Assembly (NCBI GenBank): GCA_944323935.1
Contig: CALUUJ010000011.1
Coordinates: forward strand, 1 to 64,000
Reading direction: 5' to 3'
Length of the DNA: 64,000 nt
Source of the DNA: Candidatus Gastranaerophilales bacterium
Lineage (GTDB): Bacteria > Cyanobacteriota > Vampirovibrionia > Gastranaerophilales > Gastranaerophilaceae
A program made the position numbers and the translations under genes. The first letter of the stretch is position 1; every line of letters begins with the position of its first letter. Below the pieces are notes generated by a model. The model was not told where the DNA came from, searched no databases, and was given only the letters and a program-made list of their open reading frames with translations. Positions 16,661-25,156 of this stretch are shown here, piece by piece.

Positions 16661-17461
16661 TTAAGTCCATTCATTTATATCTTTTTTCGAAAAATCCCAT
16701 TTCATAATGTTGTTTCTTTGAATAACATTACAATATTTACAAAATGGAATAGGCTCAATAAAATATTTCAATATATTTTCTTTTGAATTTTTATTATATA
16801 AATTTATTCCATCTTTTTTTGTAATTTGAATATCTTTTTTAAAATATTGATTAAAATGTCTTGCTGCGGGAACAATTGGACATTTATACAGAATACCGTT
16901 CTCTAATGTTGGACAATATTTAGCATGATAGCAACTATTATGAGAATCAAGTTTATCCATTTGACCATTTAAGTCAAATTTGATTTTGTAAAATCCATCT
17001 TTGGTTTTATTATTGTTTTCATAAAATAAAGTAACATTGTGTTTTAACGCTTCTTCTTCAAGCTCTTGATAATTAAGTCCAATATTATACTTCGTAATAA
17101 CAAGTTTTATATCAAATTTATTAAGCATAATCCAAAAAAAACGACTCATTTCTTTTAAACAAATTCCATTTGTAAATATGAAAATTGTCGAGTCAGAAAG
17201 AATTTTTCTTGAAATTTTTAGAATTTCTATCAAATTAGGATGTAATAATGGTTCACCTCCCATTATTCCAAAAGATAATATTGTATTAAATGTTTGCTTT
17301 ATTTTTTTTAAATCATTTTTATAAATTTTTATATCGACAAATTCAGTTTCCGCAATTGGTGCACAATGATCACAATACTTGCAATTTAGATTACAATGAT
17401 GAACTATTTCATATAGAAAATAATTTAGAACTAACTTATTATTATATATTTCGACTTGCAA
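16661..17461 (-). CDS. radical SAM protein
   Basis: This 266-residue protein has the radical SAM cluster motif CNLNCKYC at about residues 23-30, followed by DHCAP. The glycine-rich SAM-contact motif reads MGGEPLLHP. Near residue 185-200 there are cysteines in CYHAKYCPTLENGILYKCP, and CKYC lies close to the C-terminus, giving a SPASM/twitch-like auxiliary cluster site. The substrate cannot be told; relatives modify peptides, sugars or cell-surface compounds. It is 3 bases downstream of the ROK kinase and so in its transcript. Its TTG/Asn-rich AT codon use looks like that of its neighbours. Confidence 0.85.
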   Translation of the reverse strand: MQVEIYNNKLVLNYFLYEIVHHCNLNCKYCDHCAPIAETEFVDIKIYKNDLKKIKQTFNTILSFGIMGGEPLLHPNLIEILKISRKILSDSTIFIFTNGICLKEMSRFFWIMLNKFDIKLVITKYNIGLNYQELEEEALKHNVTLFYENNNKTKDGFYKIKFDLNGQMDKLDSHNSCYHAKYCPTLENGILYKCPIVPAARHFNQYFKKDIQITKKDGINLYNKNSKENILKYFIEPIPFCKYCNVIQRNNIMKWDFSKKDINEWT

Positions 17462-17464
17462 TGT

Positions 17465-18424
17465 TTAGTCCCTATACTTTGAAAGTAATGCAGCACCAAT
17501 TACACCTGAAAAATCTCCTAATTGTGCTTTTGCAAATTTTATATTGCAAGATGGTGTTGGTAAGGATTTTATTTTGGCTATTTGTATTGATTTTTCATAA
17601 AAATAATCAACAGCATCCATTAAACCGCCTCCAAGTATAATCAATTCAGGATTATAAAAATTTATAACAGAAGCCAGTCCTGATGCCAGGTATTCAGATG
17701 CTTCATTTAAGATTTGCGTTACTAATTCATCATTATTTTCTAATGATTTTCTAATCATGCTTGTTTTTATAGGCTTACCTTCTACTATATAATTTTGAAT
17801 ATCTGATTTACGTCCTTTTTTTAATGCACCGATAATTCTTTTCTCAATAGCAAGTCTTGATGCATATGCTTCTAAGCATCCACATCCGCCACAACCGCAA
17901 GGACGTCCGCCTATATCTACAATCATATGCCCTATTTCGCCGGCGGTACCTGTTGCACCATATCTTATTCTCCCATTTTGAACGATACCTGAACCAATTC
18001 CAGTGCCGACAAAAATGCATACAAAGTCTGTTTTATTTTTTCCTGCTCCAAAATACATTTCACCTATTGTTGCTATTTCTACATCGTTCCCTATTAGGAC
18101 CTTTCTGTTAAATTCTTTTTCTAAAATTTCTTTTAAATTTAGATTTGCACAATCTAAATTTGGAGCATTTATAACAACTCCATTATTTCTATCTATTTGA
18201 CCTGCAACACCAATTCCAATATTTTCTATTTCTGTAATATCTTTTTGGCTCTCAGATAAAACCTCGTTTATTGATTTAATTATTTTATGTACAATTTTAT
18301 CTGCACCTTTATCTTTTTTTGTTTTTTTCTTTATGGATGAAATAACTTCTCCGCTTTCTATATTTACAAGCGCAGTAAGTATTTTTGTTCCGCCCAGATC
18401 TATTCCAATTGAGTATTTGCCCAT
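17465..18424 (-). CDS. ROK-family sugar kinase (glucokinase-like)
   Basis: A 319-residue ROK protein. It has the N-terminal ATP phosphate loop DLGGTKI (residues 9-15), the catalytic segment around GNDVEIATIGE, GTGIGSGIV, and the ROK zinc motif CGCGGCGCLE. The absence of an N-terminal helix-turn-helix argues for a kinase rather than a ROK repressor. Length and motifs fit glucokinase, which makes glucose 6-phosphate from glucose and ATP. Related ROK kinases use N-acetylmannosamine or fructose, so the sugar is not certain. It leads a two-gene unit with the radical SAM gene. Confidence 0.88.
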   Translation of the reverse strand: MGKYSIGIDLGGTKILTALVNIESGEVISSIKKKTKKDKGADKIVHKIIKSINEVLSESQKDITEIENIGIGVAGQIDRNNGVVINAPNLDCANLNLKEILEKEFNRKVLIGNDVEIATIGEMYFGAGKNKTDFVCIFVGTGIGSGIVQNGRIRYGATGTAGEIGHMIVDIGGRPCGCGGCGCLEAYASRLAIEKRIIGALKKGRKSDIQNYIVEGKPIKTSMIRKSLENNDELVTQILNEASEYLASGLASVINFYNPELIILGGGLMDAVDYFYEKSIQIAKIKSLPTPSCNIKFAKAQLGDFSGVIGAALLSKYRD

Positions 18425-18498
18425 ATATTTTAAATACCTCTTTTGTCATAAATTATATCATTTTTTTCCATTTAATAAAATTAATTTATTTTTATGGG

Positions 18499-18527
18499 TT
18501 TAAAACTTGCCATGAATCGGGTATAAT
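18499..18527 (+). promoter_or_regulatory. hpf promoter
   Basis: Perfect -10 TATAAT (18522-18527) preceded by CGGG, with a weak -35 TTTAAA (18499-18504) at 17 bases. It is 32 bases before the hpf ATG; a good ribosome site TATGGAGG follows. Confidence 0.55.
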
Positions 18528-18558
18528 ATCATAGTGATAGTTTATGGAGGCAGAATAA

Positions 18559-18921
18559 ATGCGCATTACAGTTAAAGGGCGTAACATTGAAATCACAGAT
18601 GCAATTCGTGCATATGCAGAAGAAAAAATCGGAAAGGTTATGAATCATTATGATCAAATTCAATCAATTGATGTCGTTCTTAATGTCATAAAGAATCCTT
18701 CAGTTGCCCAAAGTCACACTGCGGAAGTTCTATGTAAATTTGTGTCGGGTTCTGTTCAGGCGGAAGAAAGTGCAGAATCAATGTATGCAAGTATCGATTT
18801 GGTTGCTGATAAAATTAGCAGACAAGTTAAAAAATTCAAAGAAAAACAAATTACGTCTTCTAAAAATGCTTCAATTAGAACTGACGTTATACAGGAGGAA
18901 GAAGAAAAAGTCGCTGAATAA
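18559..18921 (+). CDS. hpf: ribosome hibernation promoting factor, short form
   Basis: The 120-residue protein is an HPF/YfiA domain: MRITVKGRNIEITDAI at the start, a central strand (IDVVLNVIKNP), and the basic helix DLVADKISRQVKKFKEK that lies in the 30S A/P-site region. Only an acidic tail of about 25 residues (IQEEEEKVAE) follows. Cyanobacterial LrtA and most Gram-positive HPF are 'long' forms of about 190 residues with a C-terminal dimerisation domain, which is missing here. It slows translation by occupying the decoding site in starved cells. Monocistronic, with its own promoter and terminator. Confidence 0.92.
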   Translation: MRITVKGRNIEITDAIRAYAEEKIGKVMNHYDQIQSIDVVLNVIKNPSVAQSHTAEVLCKFVSGSVQAEESAESMYASIDLVADKISRQVKKFKEKQITSSKNASIRTDVIQEEEEKVAE

Positions 18922-18934
18922 AAATTTTAATTAT

Positions 18935-18975
18935 AAAAAGAAAGAGTCCAAAATTTGGGCTCTTTCTTTATTTTA
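18935..18975. terminator. bidirectional terminator between hpf and leuD
   Basis: AAAGAAAGAGTCC (18937-18949) pairs with GGGCTCTTTCTTT (18957-18969), a 13-bp stem with one G-T pair, flanked by A and T runs. It overlaps the leuD stop and serves both convergent genes. Confidence 0.8.
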
Positions 18976-19459
18976 TAAGTTTTTCTCTTGTATAGTTTAT
19001 TAATCCGCCTTCATTTATAAGATTTTGAATTTCTTTAGGAAATTTGTTGCATTGATATTCTTTACCTGTAGAAAGATTTTTTACTATACCCATAGATAAA
19101 TCGTATTCGATTATATCATCTTTCGATGTTTCATCTGATAAATATGGATGTTCTAAAATTGCAAGACCTATATTAATTGCATTTCTATAAAAAATTCGTG
19201 CAAAACTCTTGGCAATAACAAGAGCAATACCAGATGCTTTTATTGCAATAGGAGCGTGTTCTCTTGAACTTCCACAGCCAAAATTTTCACCAGCTACAAT
19301 GATATCAGAAGTTTTTACATTCTCTGCAAAAGAAGCATCTATATCTTCCATACAGTGTTTTGCCAATTCTTCATGAGAAGCCGTATTCAAGTATCTTGCA
19401 GGTATAATAACATCTGTATCAATGTTATCACTGTATTTCCATACTCTGCCTTGTTTCAT
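18968..19459 (-). CDS. leuD: 3-isopropylmalate dehydratase small subunit LeuD
   Basis: At 163 residues this is the short (archaeal/bacterial type II) LeuD. It has [13 protein letters not shown] at the start, the substrate loop segment YLNT (usually YLRT), and the serine-rich active-site motif [14 protein letters not shown]. With the LeuC large subunit it interconverts 2- and 3-isopropylmalate in leucine synthesis. leuC is not adjacent, which is unusual because the pair are commonly linked. YLNT in place of YLRT leaves a small chance of a homoaconitase-like or citramalate-pathway specificity. Confidence 0.92.
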   Translation of the reverse strand: MKQGRVWKYSDNIDTDVIIPARYLNTASHEELAKHCMEDIDASFAENVKTSDIIVAGENFGCGSSREHAPIAIKASGIALVIAKSFARIFYRNAINIGLAILEHPYLSDETSKDDIIEYDLSMGIVKNLSTGKEYQCNKFPKEIQNLINEGGLINYTREKLIK

Positions 19460-19551
19460 TTTTTCTTTACATCCTTTTTAATCTGTATTATACTATGATT
19501 ATACATTTACATGTAGGAAATGTTAATAGCAGTTACAAAAAGGAGAGGTAA

Positions 19552-19749
19552 ATGATGGAAACTATCGGACAAACAGCAGGTCAAATTTGGAATTATTTAA
19601 ATGAAAACGGTGAAACATCTGTTGCTAAAATGAAAAAAGAATTAGATTTAAAAGGTAATTTTGCAGAATTGGGCTTAGGCTGGTTAGCTCGTGAAGGTAA
19701 AGTTGAAATGTCTAAGAAAGGTACATCTACTAACGTTAGATTAGTATAG
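19552..19749 (+). CDS. DUF2582-type winged helix protein
   Basis: A 65-residue protein matching the small winged helix-turn-helix family DUF2582: GQIWNYLNENGETSVAKMKKELDL (helices 1-2), AELGLGWLAREGKVEM (recognition-helix region and start of the wing), and KGTSTNVRL. Probably a DNA- or nucleic-acid-binding protein, target unknown. Two consecutive ATG codons follow AGGAGAGG (19541-19548); the second, at 19555, has the better spacing. It stands alone between leuD and tyrS and has its own terminator. Confidence 0.85.
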   Translation: MMETIGQTAGQIWNYLNENGETSVAKMKKELDLKGNFAELGLGWLAREGKVEMSKKGTSTNVRLV

Positions 19750-19767
19750 TTAATTTTTTAAATAAAA

Positions 19768-19798
19768 GGACTCCGAATTATAAATCGGAGTTTTTTTT
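19768..19798 (+). terminator. Rho-independent terminator
   Basis: ACTCCGA (19770-19776) pairs with TCGGAGT (19785-19791), followed by eight T. It ends the winged-helix gene. Confidence 0.9.
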
Positions 19799-19839
19799 GT
19801 GAGATAATATTTTTGTTATATAAAAAATAGGTGATTAAG

Positions 19840-21066
19840 ATGCAGACTAAAATTGAAATAAAAGAAGAATTTATAAAACAAGCAGAACTTTTGGCAAGAG
19901 GTGCAGAAGTACTTCCTGGCGGAATAGAAGAACTTGCATTGAAACTTCAAAAATCAAAAGAAGAAAATAAACCATTAAGGATAAAACTTGGTATGGATCC
20001 ATCCAGACCTGATTTGCATCTTGGTCATACTGTAGTGATGAGAAAAATTAAACAATTCCAAGACTTAGGTCATAAAATTATTCTGATTGTAGGTGGTGGT
20101 ACCGGTATGATTGGTGACCCATCCGGAAAATCTGATACAAGACCTAGTTTGACAAAAGAACAAGTCGAAAAAAATGCACAAACTTATTTTGAACAAATTT
20201 CTAAAGTTGTTGACGTTGAAAAGGCAGAAATTAGAAATAATGCTGATTGGTTATTTGATTTAAATTTTGTTGATATGCTTAAATTGGCTTCAAAAGTTAC
20301 TGTTGCTCAAATTATGACAAGAGATGATTTTGCTAAAAGATACGCTGAAAATAGACCAATTTCTGTCCATGAATTTTTCTATCCGTTAATGCAAGCATAT
20401 GATTCTGTTGTAGTGGATGCAGATATTGAATTGGGTGGTACTGATCAAAGATTTAATAATTTACTTGGTCGTGAAATTCAAAGTGCATATGGAAAAGAAA
20501 ATCCTCAAATGGTTATGCTTTTACCTTTACTTGAAGGTACTGACGGTATTGTTAAAATGTCTAAGTCGTTCCCTGAACATTGCATTAGTTTGACTGATTC
20601 TCCTAAAGATATGTACGGTAAATTAATGTCAATTTCTGATAATCTTATTGTTAAATATTTCGCTCTTCTTACTGAAATTTCTAATGAAGAATTGAAAGAA
20701 ATTGAAGAAAATTTAAAATCAGTAAATCCTCGAGATATAAAAATGAAACTGGCATATACAATTACTGAAATGTATAATGGGAAACAAGCCGCAGATGAAG
20801 CTCAAGAAAATTTTGTTAAGGTTGTACAAAATAAAGAAATTCCTGACGATATTCCTGAAGTTAAAATTGATAATGATATTACTTTGATTGATTTAGTTTC
20901 AAACTTTGATAAATCTTTAAGCCGAGGCGAAATTAAAAGGCTTGCTTCATCAGGCGCTTTAAAAATTAATTCTGAAAAACAGACAAATCCTAATTTTGTA
21001 ATATCAAAATCTATGTTGCCTGTTGTCGTACAATATGGTAAAAGAAAATACATAAAAGGTGTTTAG
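19840..21066 (+). CDS. tyrS: tyrosyl-tRNA synthetase
   Basis: A 408-residue class I synthetase of the TyrZ-like subgroup. The HIGH motif is HLGHT in RPDLHLGHTVV, the tyrosine pocket includes GGTDQRFN, and KMSKS is in GIVKMSKSFP. The C-terminal S4 RNA-binding domain covers about the last 60 residues (SLSRGEIKRLASSGALKIN). It charges tRNA-Tyr. A GTG at 19831 is in frame, but AGGTGA there is the likely ribosome site for the ATG at 19840. No T-box or other leader is seen upstream. The stop codon is immediately followed by the cysE ATG. Confidence 0.95.
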   Translation: MQTKIEIKEEFIKQAELLARGAEVLPGGIEELALKLQKSKEENKPLRIKLGMDPSRPDLHLGHTVVMRKIKQFQDLGHKIILIVGGGTGMIGDPSGKSDTRPSLTKEQVEKNAQTYFEQISKVVDVEKAEIRNNADWLFDLNFVDMLKLASKVTVAQIMTRDDFAKRYAENRPISVHEFFYPLMQAYDSVVVDADIELGGTDQRFNNLLGREIQSAYGKENPQMVMLLPLLEGTDGIVKMSKSFPEHCISLTDSPKDMYGKLMSISDNLIVKYFALLTEISNEELKEIEENLKSVNPRDIKMKLAYTITEMYNGKQAADEAQENFVKVVQNKEIPDDIPEVKIDNDITLIDLVSNFDKSLSRGEIKRLASSGALKINSEKQTNPNFVISKSMLPVVVQYGKRKYIKGV

Positions 21067-21723
21067 ATGCGTTTAATAAAAAAAGTATTTTCACAAATAA
21101 AAGAAGACATTCAAACAATTTATGAAAAAGATCCGGCAGCAGAAAATATTCTTGAAGTATTACTATGCTATCCGGGATTGCATGCATTAATACTACATAG
21201 AATTGCACATAAACTTAATTACTGGAAAATACCTTTGATTCCAAGAATGATATCAAATGTATCCAGATTTTTTACAGGAATTGAAATTCACCCTCAGGCA
21301 AGGATTGGTCATCGATTTTTTATTGACCACGGTATGGGGGTTGTAATTGGTGCAACTACTATTATTGGAGATGATGTTCTTTTGTATCAGGGGGTAACTC
21401 TTGGCGGTACGGGTAATGAACATGGTAAACGTCATCCAACACTTGGTAATAACATTGTAGTAGGCTCTGGAGCAAAAGTTCTTGGTAATATTGAAATAGG
21501 TTCTAATTCGAGAATTGGTGCAGGCAGTGTTGTTGTTGATTCGGTTCCAGAAAATTCAACTGTTGTTGGTGTACCCGGGCGAATAGTAAGGCAAAAATTA
21601 TTAATCCAGGGCCAGTTAATGCATAATAGAATCCCTGATCCTATAACTTGTCAGTTGAATAGGTTAAAATATGAAGTTCAAGATTTAAAAGAACAAATAG
21701 ATGAATTGAAAAAAGGCAGATAA
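21067..21723 (+). CDS. cysE: serine O-acetyltransferase CysE
   Basis: The 218-residue protein has a helical N-terminal segment (about 1-65) and a left-handed beta-helix of hexapeptide repeats. It carries the catalytic DHGMGVVIGATTIIGDDV and the family phrase TLGGTG, HGKRHPTLG and GAGSVVV. It acetylates serine to O-acetylserine, the precursor of cysteine. The C-terminus ends with a coiled-coil-like segment (LNRLKYEVQDLKEQIDELKK) not typical of every CysE. It begins directly after the tyrS stop, so the two are coupled, and ends in a terminator. cysK is not in the window. Confidence 0.93.
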   Translation: MRLIKKVFSQIKEDIQTIYEKDPAAENILEVLLCYPGLHALILHRIAHKLNYWKIPLIPRMISNVSRFFTGIEIHPQARIGHRFFIDHGMGVVIGATTIIGDDVLLYQGVTLGGTGNEHGKRHPTLGNNIVVGSGAKVLGNIEIGSNSRIGAGSVVVDSVPENSTVVGVPGRIVRQKLLIQGQLMHNRIPDPITCQLNRLKYEVQDLKEQIDELKKGR

Positions 21724-21739
21724 TAAATCTGCCTTTTTG
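21711..21739 (+). terminator. Rho-independent terminator after cysE
   Basis: AAAAGGCAGAT (21711-21721) pairs with ATCTGCCTTTT (21727-21737), an 11-bp stem running into T. It overlaps the cysE stop codon. Confidence 0.88.
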
Positions 21740-21772
21740 TTATTTTGTTTCGTGTGTATATTTTTTTGTTTA

Positions 21773-22378
21773 TTACATCTTTTTGTTGCCATTGAATAAC
21801 CAGTTGCCGAGACATACAAATGGGCTTGCTATTAATGATAAACCTGATACAATAATATTTCCGCTTCCTTCTTCTTCATCAATGTCACACATTGCTGCAA
21901 GTAAGTCTTCTTGGCTTGTTGAGTCACAATTTCCCCAAGTTAATATCTTTTGATGATCAACACCTGCTTGGTCTCTAGCATTTTCTCTTATAAATTCTTC
22001 CAAGTCTCCACCAAGTTCAGATTCTATCAACTGTCTTGCTATTGCTCTTAATTGAGTATCATCTCCATTTTCACTTACTAATTGAGCATATCTTGTTTGA
22101 CTATTCATTTCAGCTAGTAATTCCTCATATGCAGCCATAGCTTTATCTTCTTTACCATTTGCTAAATAAGAACAAATATTCGAAATTTTTGTTTCAATTG
22201 CTGCATCTCTACCTGAATATGCAATTTCATATGATTCTTTTGTATCTATATAATCATATTTTTTATCTAAATATTCTGTATTATACAAGCTTGCGGCTGT
22301 AACACCTCCACTTGTTGTTAAAGATGATGCTGTTGCACTTCCGCCTAAAAAACTACCATTTTGAAAAGATACTGTCAT
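21773..22378 (-). CDS. lineage-specific hypothetical protein with hydrophobic C-terminus
   Basis: A 201-residue protein with a Gly/Ser/Thr-rich N-terminus (MTVSFQNGSFLGGSATASS), an acidic helical middle (about 60-150), and a hydrophobic C-terminal segment (SGLSLIASPFVCLGNWLF) followed by NGNKKM. The N-terminal part has the look of export signals used by secretion systems lacking cleavable peptides, but that is a guess. The ATG at 22378 sits 7 bases after GGAGGT, so it is preferred over an in-frame start 15 bases upstream. Its leader shares a 24-base motif with the orphan gene at 63650. Confidence 0.7.
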   Translation of the reverse strand: MTVSFQNGSFLGGSATASSLTTSGGVTAASLYNTEYLDKKYDYIDTKESYEIAYSGRDAAIETKISNICSYLANGKEDKAMAAYEELLAEMNSQTRYAQLVSENGDDTQLRAIARQLIESELGGDLEEFIRENARDQAGVDHQKILTWGNCDSTSQEDLLAAMCDIDEEEGSGNIIVSGLSLIASPFVCLGNWLFNGNKKM

Positions 22379-22411
22379 AAAACTAACCTCCACTATAAAA
22401 CTGTTAACCTA

Positions 22412-22435
22412 AACTACCCACATTTATATAAAAAC
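22412..22435 (-). promoter_or_regulatory. leader motif shared with the gene at 63650
   Basis: On the minus strand this reads GTTTTTATATAAATGTGGGT and then AGTT, about 34 bases before the ATG. The plus-strand copy at 63600-63624 differs only at two bases after TATATA and by one extra T. TTTATATAAA could serve as a -10 region. Confidence 0.45.
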
Positions 22436-22490
22436 AAATTAGGATTAACAATTTACTAAATAACGGATTTTGTTAACATTTCTTAATGTT

Positions 22491-23051
22491 TTAAAAAAGA
22501 CTGCGAATTATTATGCCTCCAACTGCACCTGCTATTATTGTGAGAAGAGGGTTTTTCTTGAAAAAGGAGAATGGTATAAGAAGAATTATAAATAGTATTA
22601 ATGCATGATAGTCTATAGTTATTACAGAAAGTTCATTTCTGCTTGTTATTGTATCAATTAAAAGTTTAATTCCGATAGAAGCTAAAAGGGCACAAGCTGC
22701 AGGTCTTAATCCTTCAAAAACTGAACATACGCATTTCTCATCTTGAAATTTTGTGAATAGTCTCGTAATGATAATTGTCATAAAAAATGGTACTAATACA
22801 ATAGCAACAGTTGATATAATTGCGCCTATGAATTTTGCAGTAGTGAATCCTGTGTATGTTGCCATATTTATGCCTATTGGACCGGGGGTTATATTTGAAA
22901 CCGCAATCATATTTGTCAGTTCATCTACAGTAAACCAGTTATATTTTGATTGCATATAATATAAAAATGGCAAAGCTGCATAGCCTCCGCCCAGCGCAAA
23001 TATGCCTATCTTTGTAAATTCATAAAATAATAGAAAATAAAGTTTAAGCAT
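22491..23051 (-). CDS. chromate transporter (CHR) half-protein, second gene
   Basis: The 186-residue membrane protein is one CHR domain: FALGGGYAALPFL near residue 18 (family GGGxAxxP pattern), the phrase ISNITPGPIGINMATYTGF, and about six membrane helices. In 'short' CHR systems two such halves make the transporter as a pair. Members move chromate or, in other lineages, have unknown anion substrates. It overlaps the first half-gene by 8 bases. Confidence 0.88.
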   Translation of the reverse strand: MLKLYFLLFYEFTKIGIFALGGGYAALPFLYYMQSKYNWFTVDELTNMIAVSNITPGPIGINMATYTGFTTAKFIGAIISTVAIVLVPFFMTIIITRLFTKFQDEKCVCSVFEGLRPAACALLASIGIKLLIDTITSRNELSVITIDYHALILFIILLIPFSFFKKNPLLTIIAGAVGGIIIRSLF

Positions 23052-23595
23052 TTTTTTGCTCCTTTATTTTTCCATATATTAGGGCAATAAATGCAGATAG
23101 TATTATTATCAAAGTCGGTGAAATCGGTAATATTAACAGGCATATTAATATTATTGAAAATAATGTGTAAGTGAATTTTGAATTTACACTTTTAGCCCAC
23201 AAATCTTTTATTGTCAGTAAAATAAGAATTACAACCGATACTCTTATTCCCCAAAAGGCATCTTGTACTACTTTATATTCAATAATTCCCGATAAAATGT
23301 TTGCTAATGCGATTATAATTATGAAAGAAGGTGCAACTATTCCTGCAATTGCCATTAAAGCACCCCAGAATTTTCTTGTTTTGTATCCAGCACAGGTTGC
23401 TATATTTCCTGCTATTATACCGGGTATACATTGGCTCATTGCATAAAAATCAACTAATTCTTCTTCTGTAAGCCAATTTCTTTCCTCTACTATATATTTC
23501 TTTAGTAAAGGTACTATTACATAACCTCCACCCAGTAATTGTAGTCCGATTAAAAAAAATATTTTGAAAATTTCAAATAATGATGCTTTTTTCAT
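23044..23595 (-). CDS. chromate transporter (CHR) half-protein, first gene
   Basis: A 183-residue CHR-domain membrane protein with LLGGGYVIVPLL near residue 20 and YAMSQCIPGIIAGNIATCAGY, the counterpart of the ISNITPGP region in its partner. About six helices. Together with the overlapping downstream gene it forms a split ChrA-type transporter. The physiological substrate in an anaerobic gut-type organism is unlikely to be chromate; that is inference. It is transcribed away from the HNH gene. Confidence 0.88.
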   Translation of the reverse strand: MKKASLFEIFKIFFLIGLQLLGGGYVIVPLLKKYIVEERNWLTEEELVDFYAMSQCIPGIIAGNIATCAGYKTRKFWGALMAIAGIVAPSFIIIIALANILSGIIEYKVVQDAFWGIRVSVVILILLTIKDLWAKSVNSKFTYTLFSIILICLLILPISPTLIIILSAFIALIYGKIKEQKNA

Positions 23596-23690
23596 ATTTT
23601 AATTATTGCACAAAAGTATTGTTAGGTTAAATTAGCTTAAAAAGTTTAAAAACAACCGAAAACGGGAATACTACAATTGTAGGAGTTAAT

Positions 23691-24203
23691 ATGAAAAAAG
23701 TATTATTACTGGATTCACACAATCACCCTATAAATATTTGTACTTGGAAACGGGCATTAATATTGCTTATAAAAGGGAAAGCAGAAAATGCTCGGTTTTT
23801 GAATGATATTGATAGCATGATTAGAATAGAAAATATATTAATTCCCTGTGTAATAAAATTAACATATGAGTTGGCAGTTCCATATAAAGAACTGCCTTTT
23901 TGTCGTGAAAATATACTAGTAAGAGATGATTTTGTTTGTCAGTACTGTGGAAAAAAGTTTCCGGCTGAGGAACTAACACTGGACCATGTTTTTCCAAAAT
24001 CCAGATTCGGTCCTGATATTTGGGAAAATATAGTTGCTTGCTGTAAAGAATGTAATCAAAAAAAAGCAGATAGAACTCCCAAAGAAGCAAAAATGAAACT
24101 TTTAAGAAGACCATATAGACCCAAAGATTATTTAAAATTTGAGATACAAAAATATCCGCAGAGTATTATAAAATATTGGCTGGAATTTTTTGAAGCTTCT
24201 TAA
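23691..24203 (+). CDS. HNH endonuclease, cyanobacterial type
   Basis: A 170-residue protein with an HNH domain at about residues 83-128: zinc cysteines CQYC (83, 86) and CKEC (118, 121), the catalytic LTLDHVFPKSRFG (D98, H99), and WENIVACCKECNQKK with the usual Asn residues. The N-terminal 75 residues (MKKVLLLDSHNHPINICTWK) are typical of the stand-alone HNH proteins common in cyanobacterial genomes. No intron, intein or restriction methylase gene is linked, so it is probably a housekeeping or repair nuclease of unknown target. It overlaps the next, convergent gene by 4 bases. Confidence 0.9.
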   Translation: MKKVLLLDSHNHPINICTWKRALILLIKGKAENARFLNDIDSMIRIENILIPCVIKLTYELAVPYKELPFCRENILVRDDFVCQYCGKKFPAEELTLDHVFPKSRFGPDIWENIVACCKECNQKKADRTPKEAKMKLLRRPYRPKDYLKFEIQKYPQSIIKYWLEFFEAS

Positions 24204-25030
24204 TTTGTTAATGAAGGTAATACTAAATCGTTATACATGATTCTTGAATATGTACCTAATTGTTTTAATTCGTTTTCTGTTAGAGAACTTGCCGGATAAA
24301 ATACAATGTTAGAGTGCAATTCATAGTCATTAAAATCTATGGTTTTTCCAGTTTTAATTGCCATATTTAATCTAAACATAGAACGATGGTAAGATAATAT
24401 ATTATCCAGATCTTCTTGTTTATACATTTTTTTATATCGAGCATTTGCACCTGATATACTATCTGCAAAGCCAAGCCAAGAATCAATTACAATTTTGTCT
24501 TTTTCTTTTGGGTTTTCTTTATCAAGTGTTGTTATAACAAAAGAATGGTCTAACGGTTCAACCTCATTGTAACTGATTTCTCCTGTCTTTTTATCAATGT
24601 ACTGAACCTCTAATCCTAAGTATACTTTTTGAGAATTATAATAACCATTTGCAGCTAATGCGGCAAGTACTGTTGCTGCACATTCCTCACAATTTCCCAC
24701 TCTTAATAGCTGAATATTGTTTAATAATGTTGCATTTGGGGTTTCTCTAAGAAAAGATGGTTCTTCTATACCATATTTCCCCGGTTCTTTTGTAACTTTT
24801 CTTAGGGCTGTTAGTTTTCTGTCAATTTTCTTGAAAATCATTCTTGCTTGCAAATTTATAGGAAGATTATTTATTAATCTTGTAGAGGAATAGAATTCAT
24901 CAATATATGAAGGACTTAATACCGGAAACACATTTCTTGCCCTTCTTTGTATATCATCGGCTTTTCTTACATTTTTGTTTCGGGAGTAAAAATTTATATT
25001 TTTTGAATAATTTTCACTTTTTATTTTCAT
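24200..25030 (-). CDS. papain/transglutaminase-like cysteine hydrolase candidate
   Basis: A 276-residue protein without a classic signal peptide. It contains RVGNCEECAATVLAAL (Cys 114 or 117), PLDHSFVIT (His 162) and KIVIDSWLGFAD (Asp 183). This Cys-His-Asp order and the GNCxE start of a helix match the papain-like/transglutaminase-like fold, including several secreted effector families (GNCGE...H...D). The N-terminal 35 residues are basic and Asn-rich and might be a non-cleaved export signal. Whether it is a protease, transglutaminase or acyltransferase cannot be said. Stand-alone gene; no inhibitor or secretion gene is next to it. Confidence 0.6.
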   Translation of the reverse strand: MKIKSENYSKNINFYSRNKNVRKADDIQRRARNVFPVLSPSYIDEFYSSTRLINNLPINLQARMIFKKIDRKLTALRKVTKEPGKYGIEEPSFLRETPNATLLNNIQLLRVGNCEECAATVLAALAANGYYNSQKVYLGLEVQYIDKKTGEISYNEVEPLDHSFVITTLDKENPKEKDKIVIDSWLGFADSISGANARYKKMYKQEDLDNILSYHRSMFRLNMAIKTGKTIDFNDYELHSNIVFYPASSLTENELKQLGTYSRIMYNDLVLPSLTN

Positions 25031-25156
25031 ATTCTTTTTAAAACTAATAAAGATATTTTTTGCTGTAGATAAAAATATAATTGCCTTTATGTACTTTACA
25101 TAAGCAGAATATAAATTTTATTATATTTTCTTAATATAAATAAAAAAGGATTATAT

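Noticed and set aside
19799-19839. T-box leader before tyrS
   Set aside because: The space to the preceding terminator is about 40 bases, far too short for a T-box.
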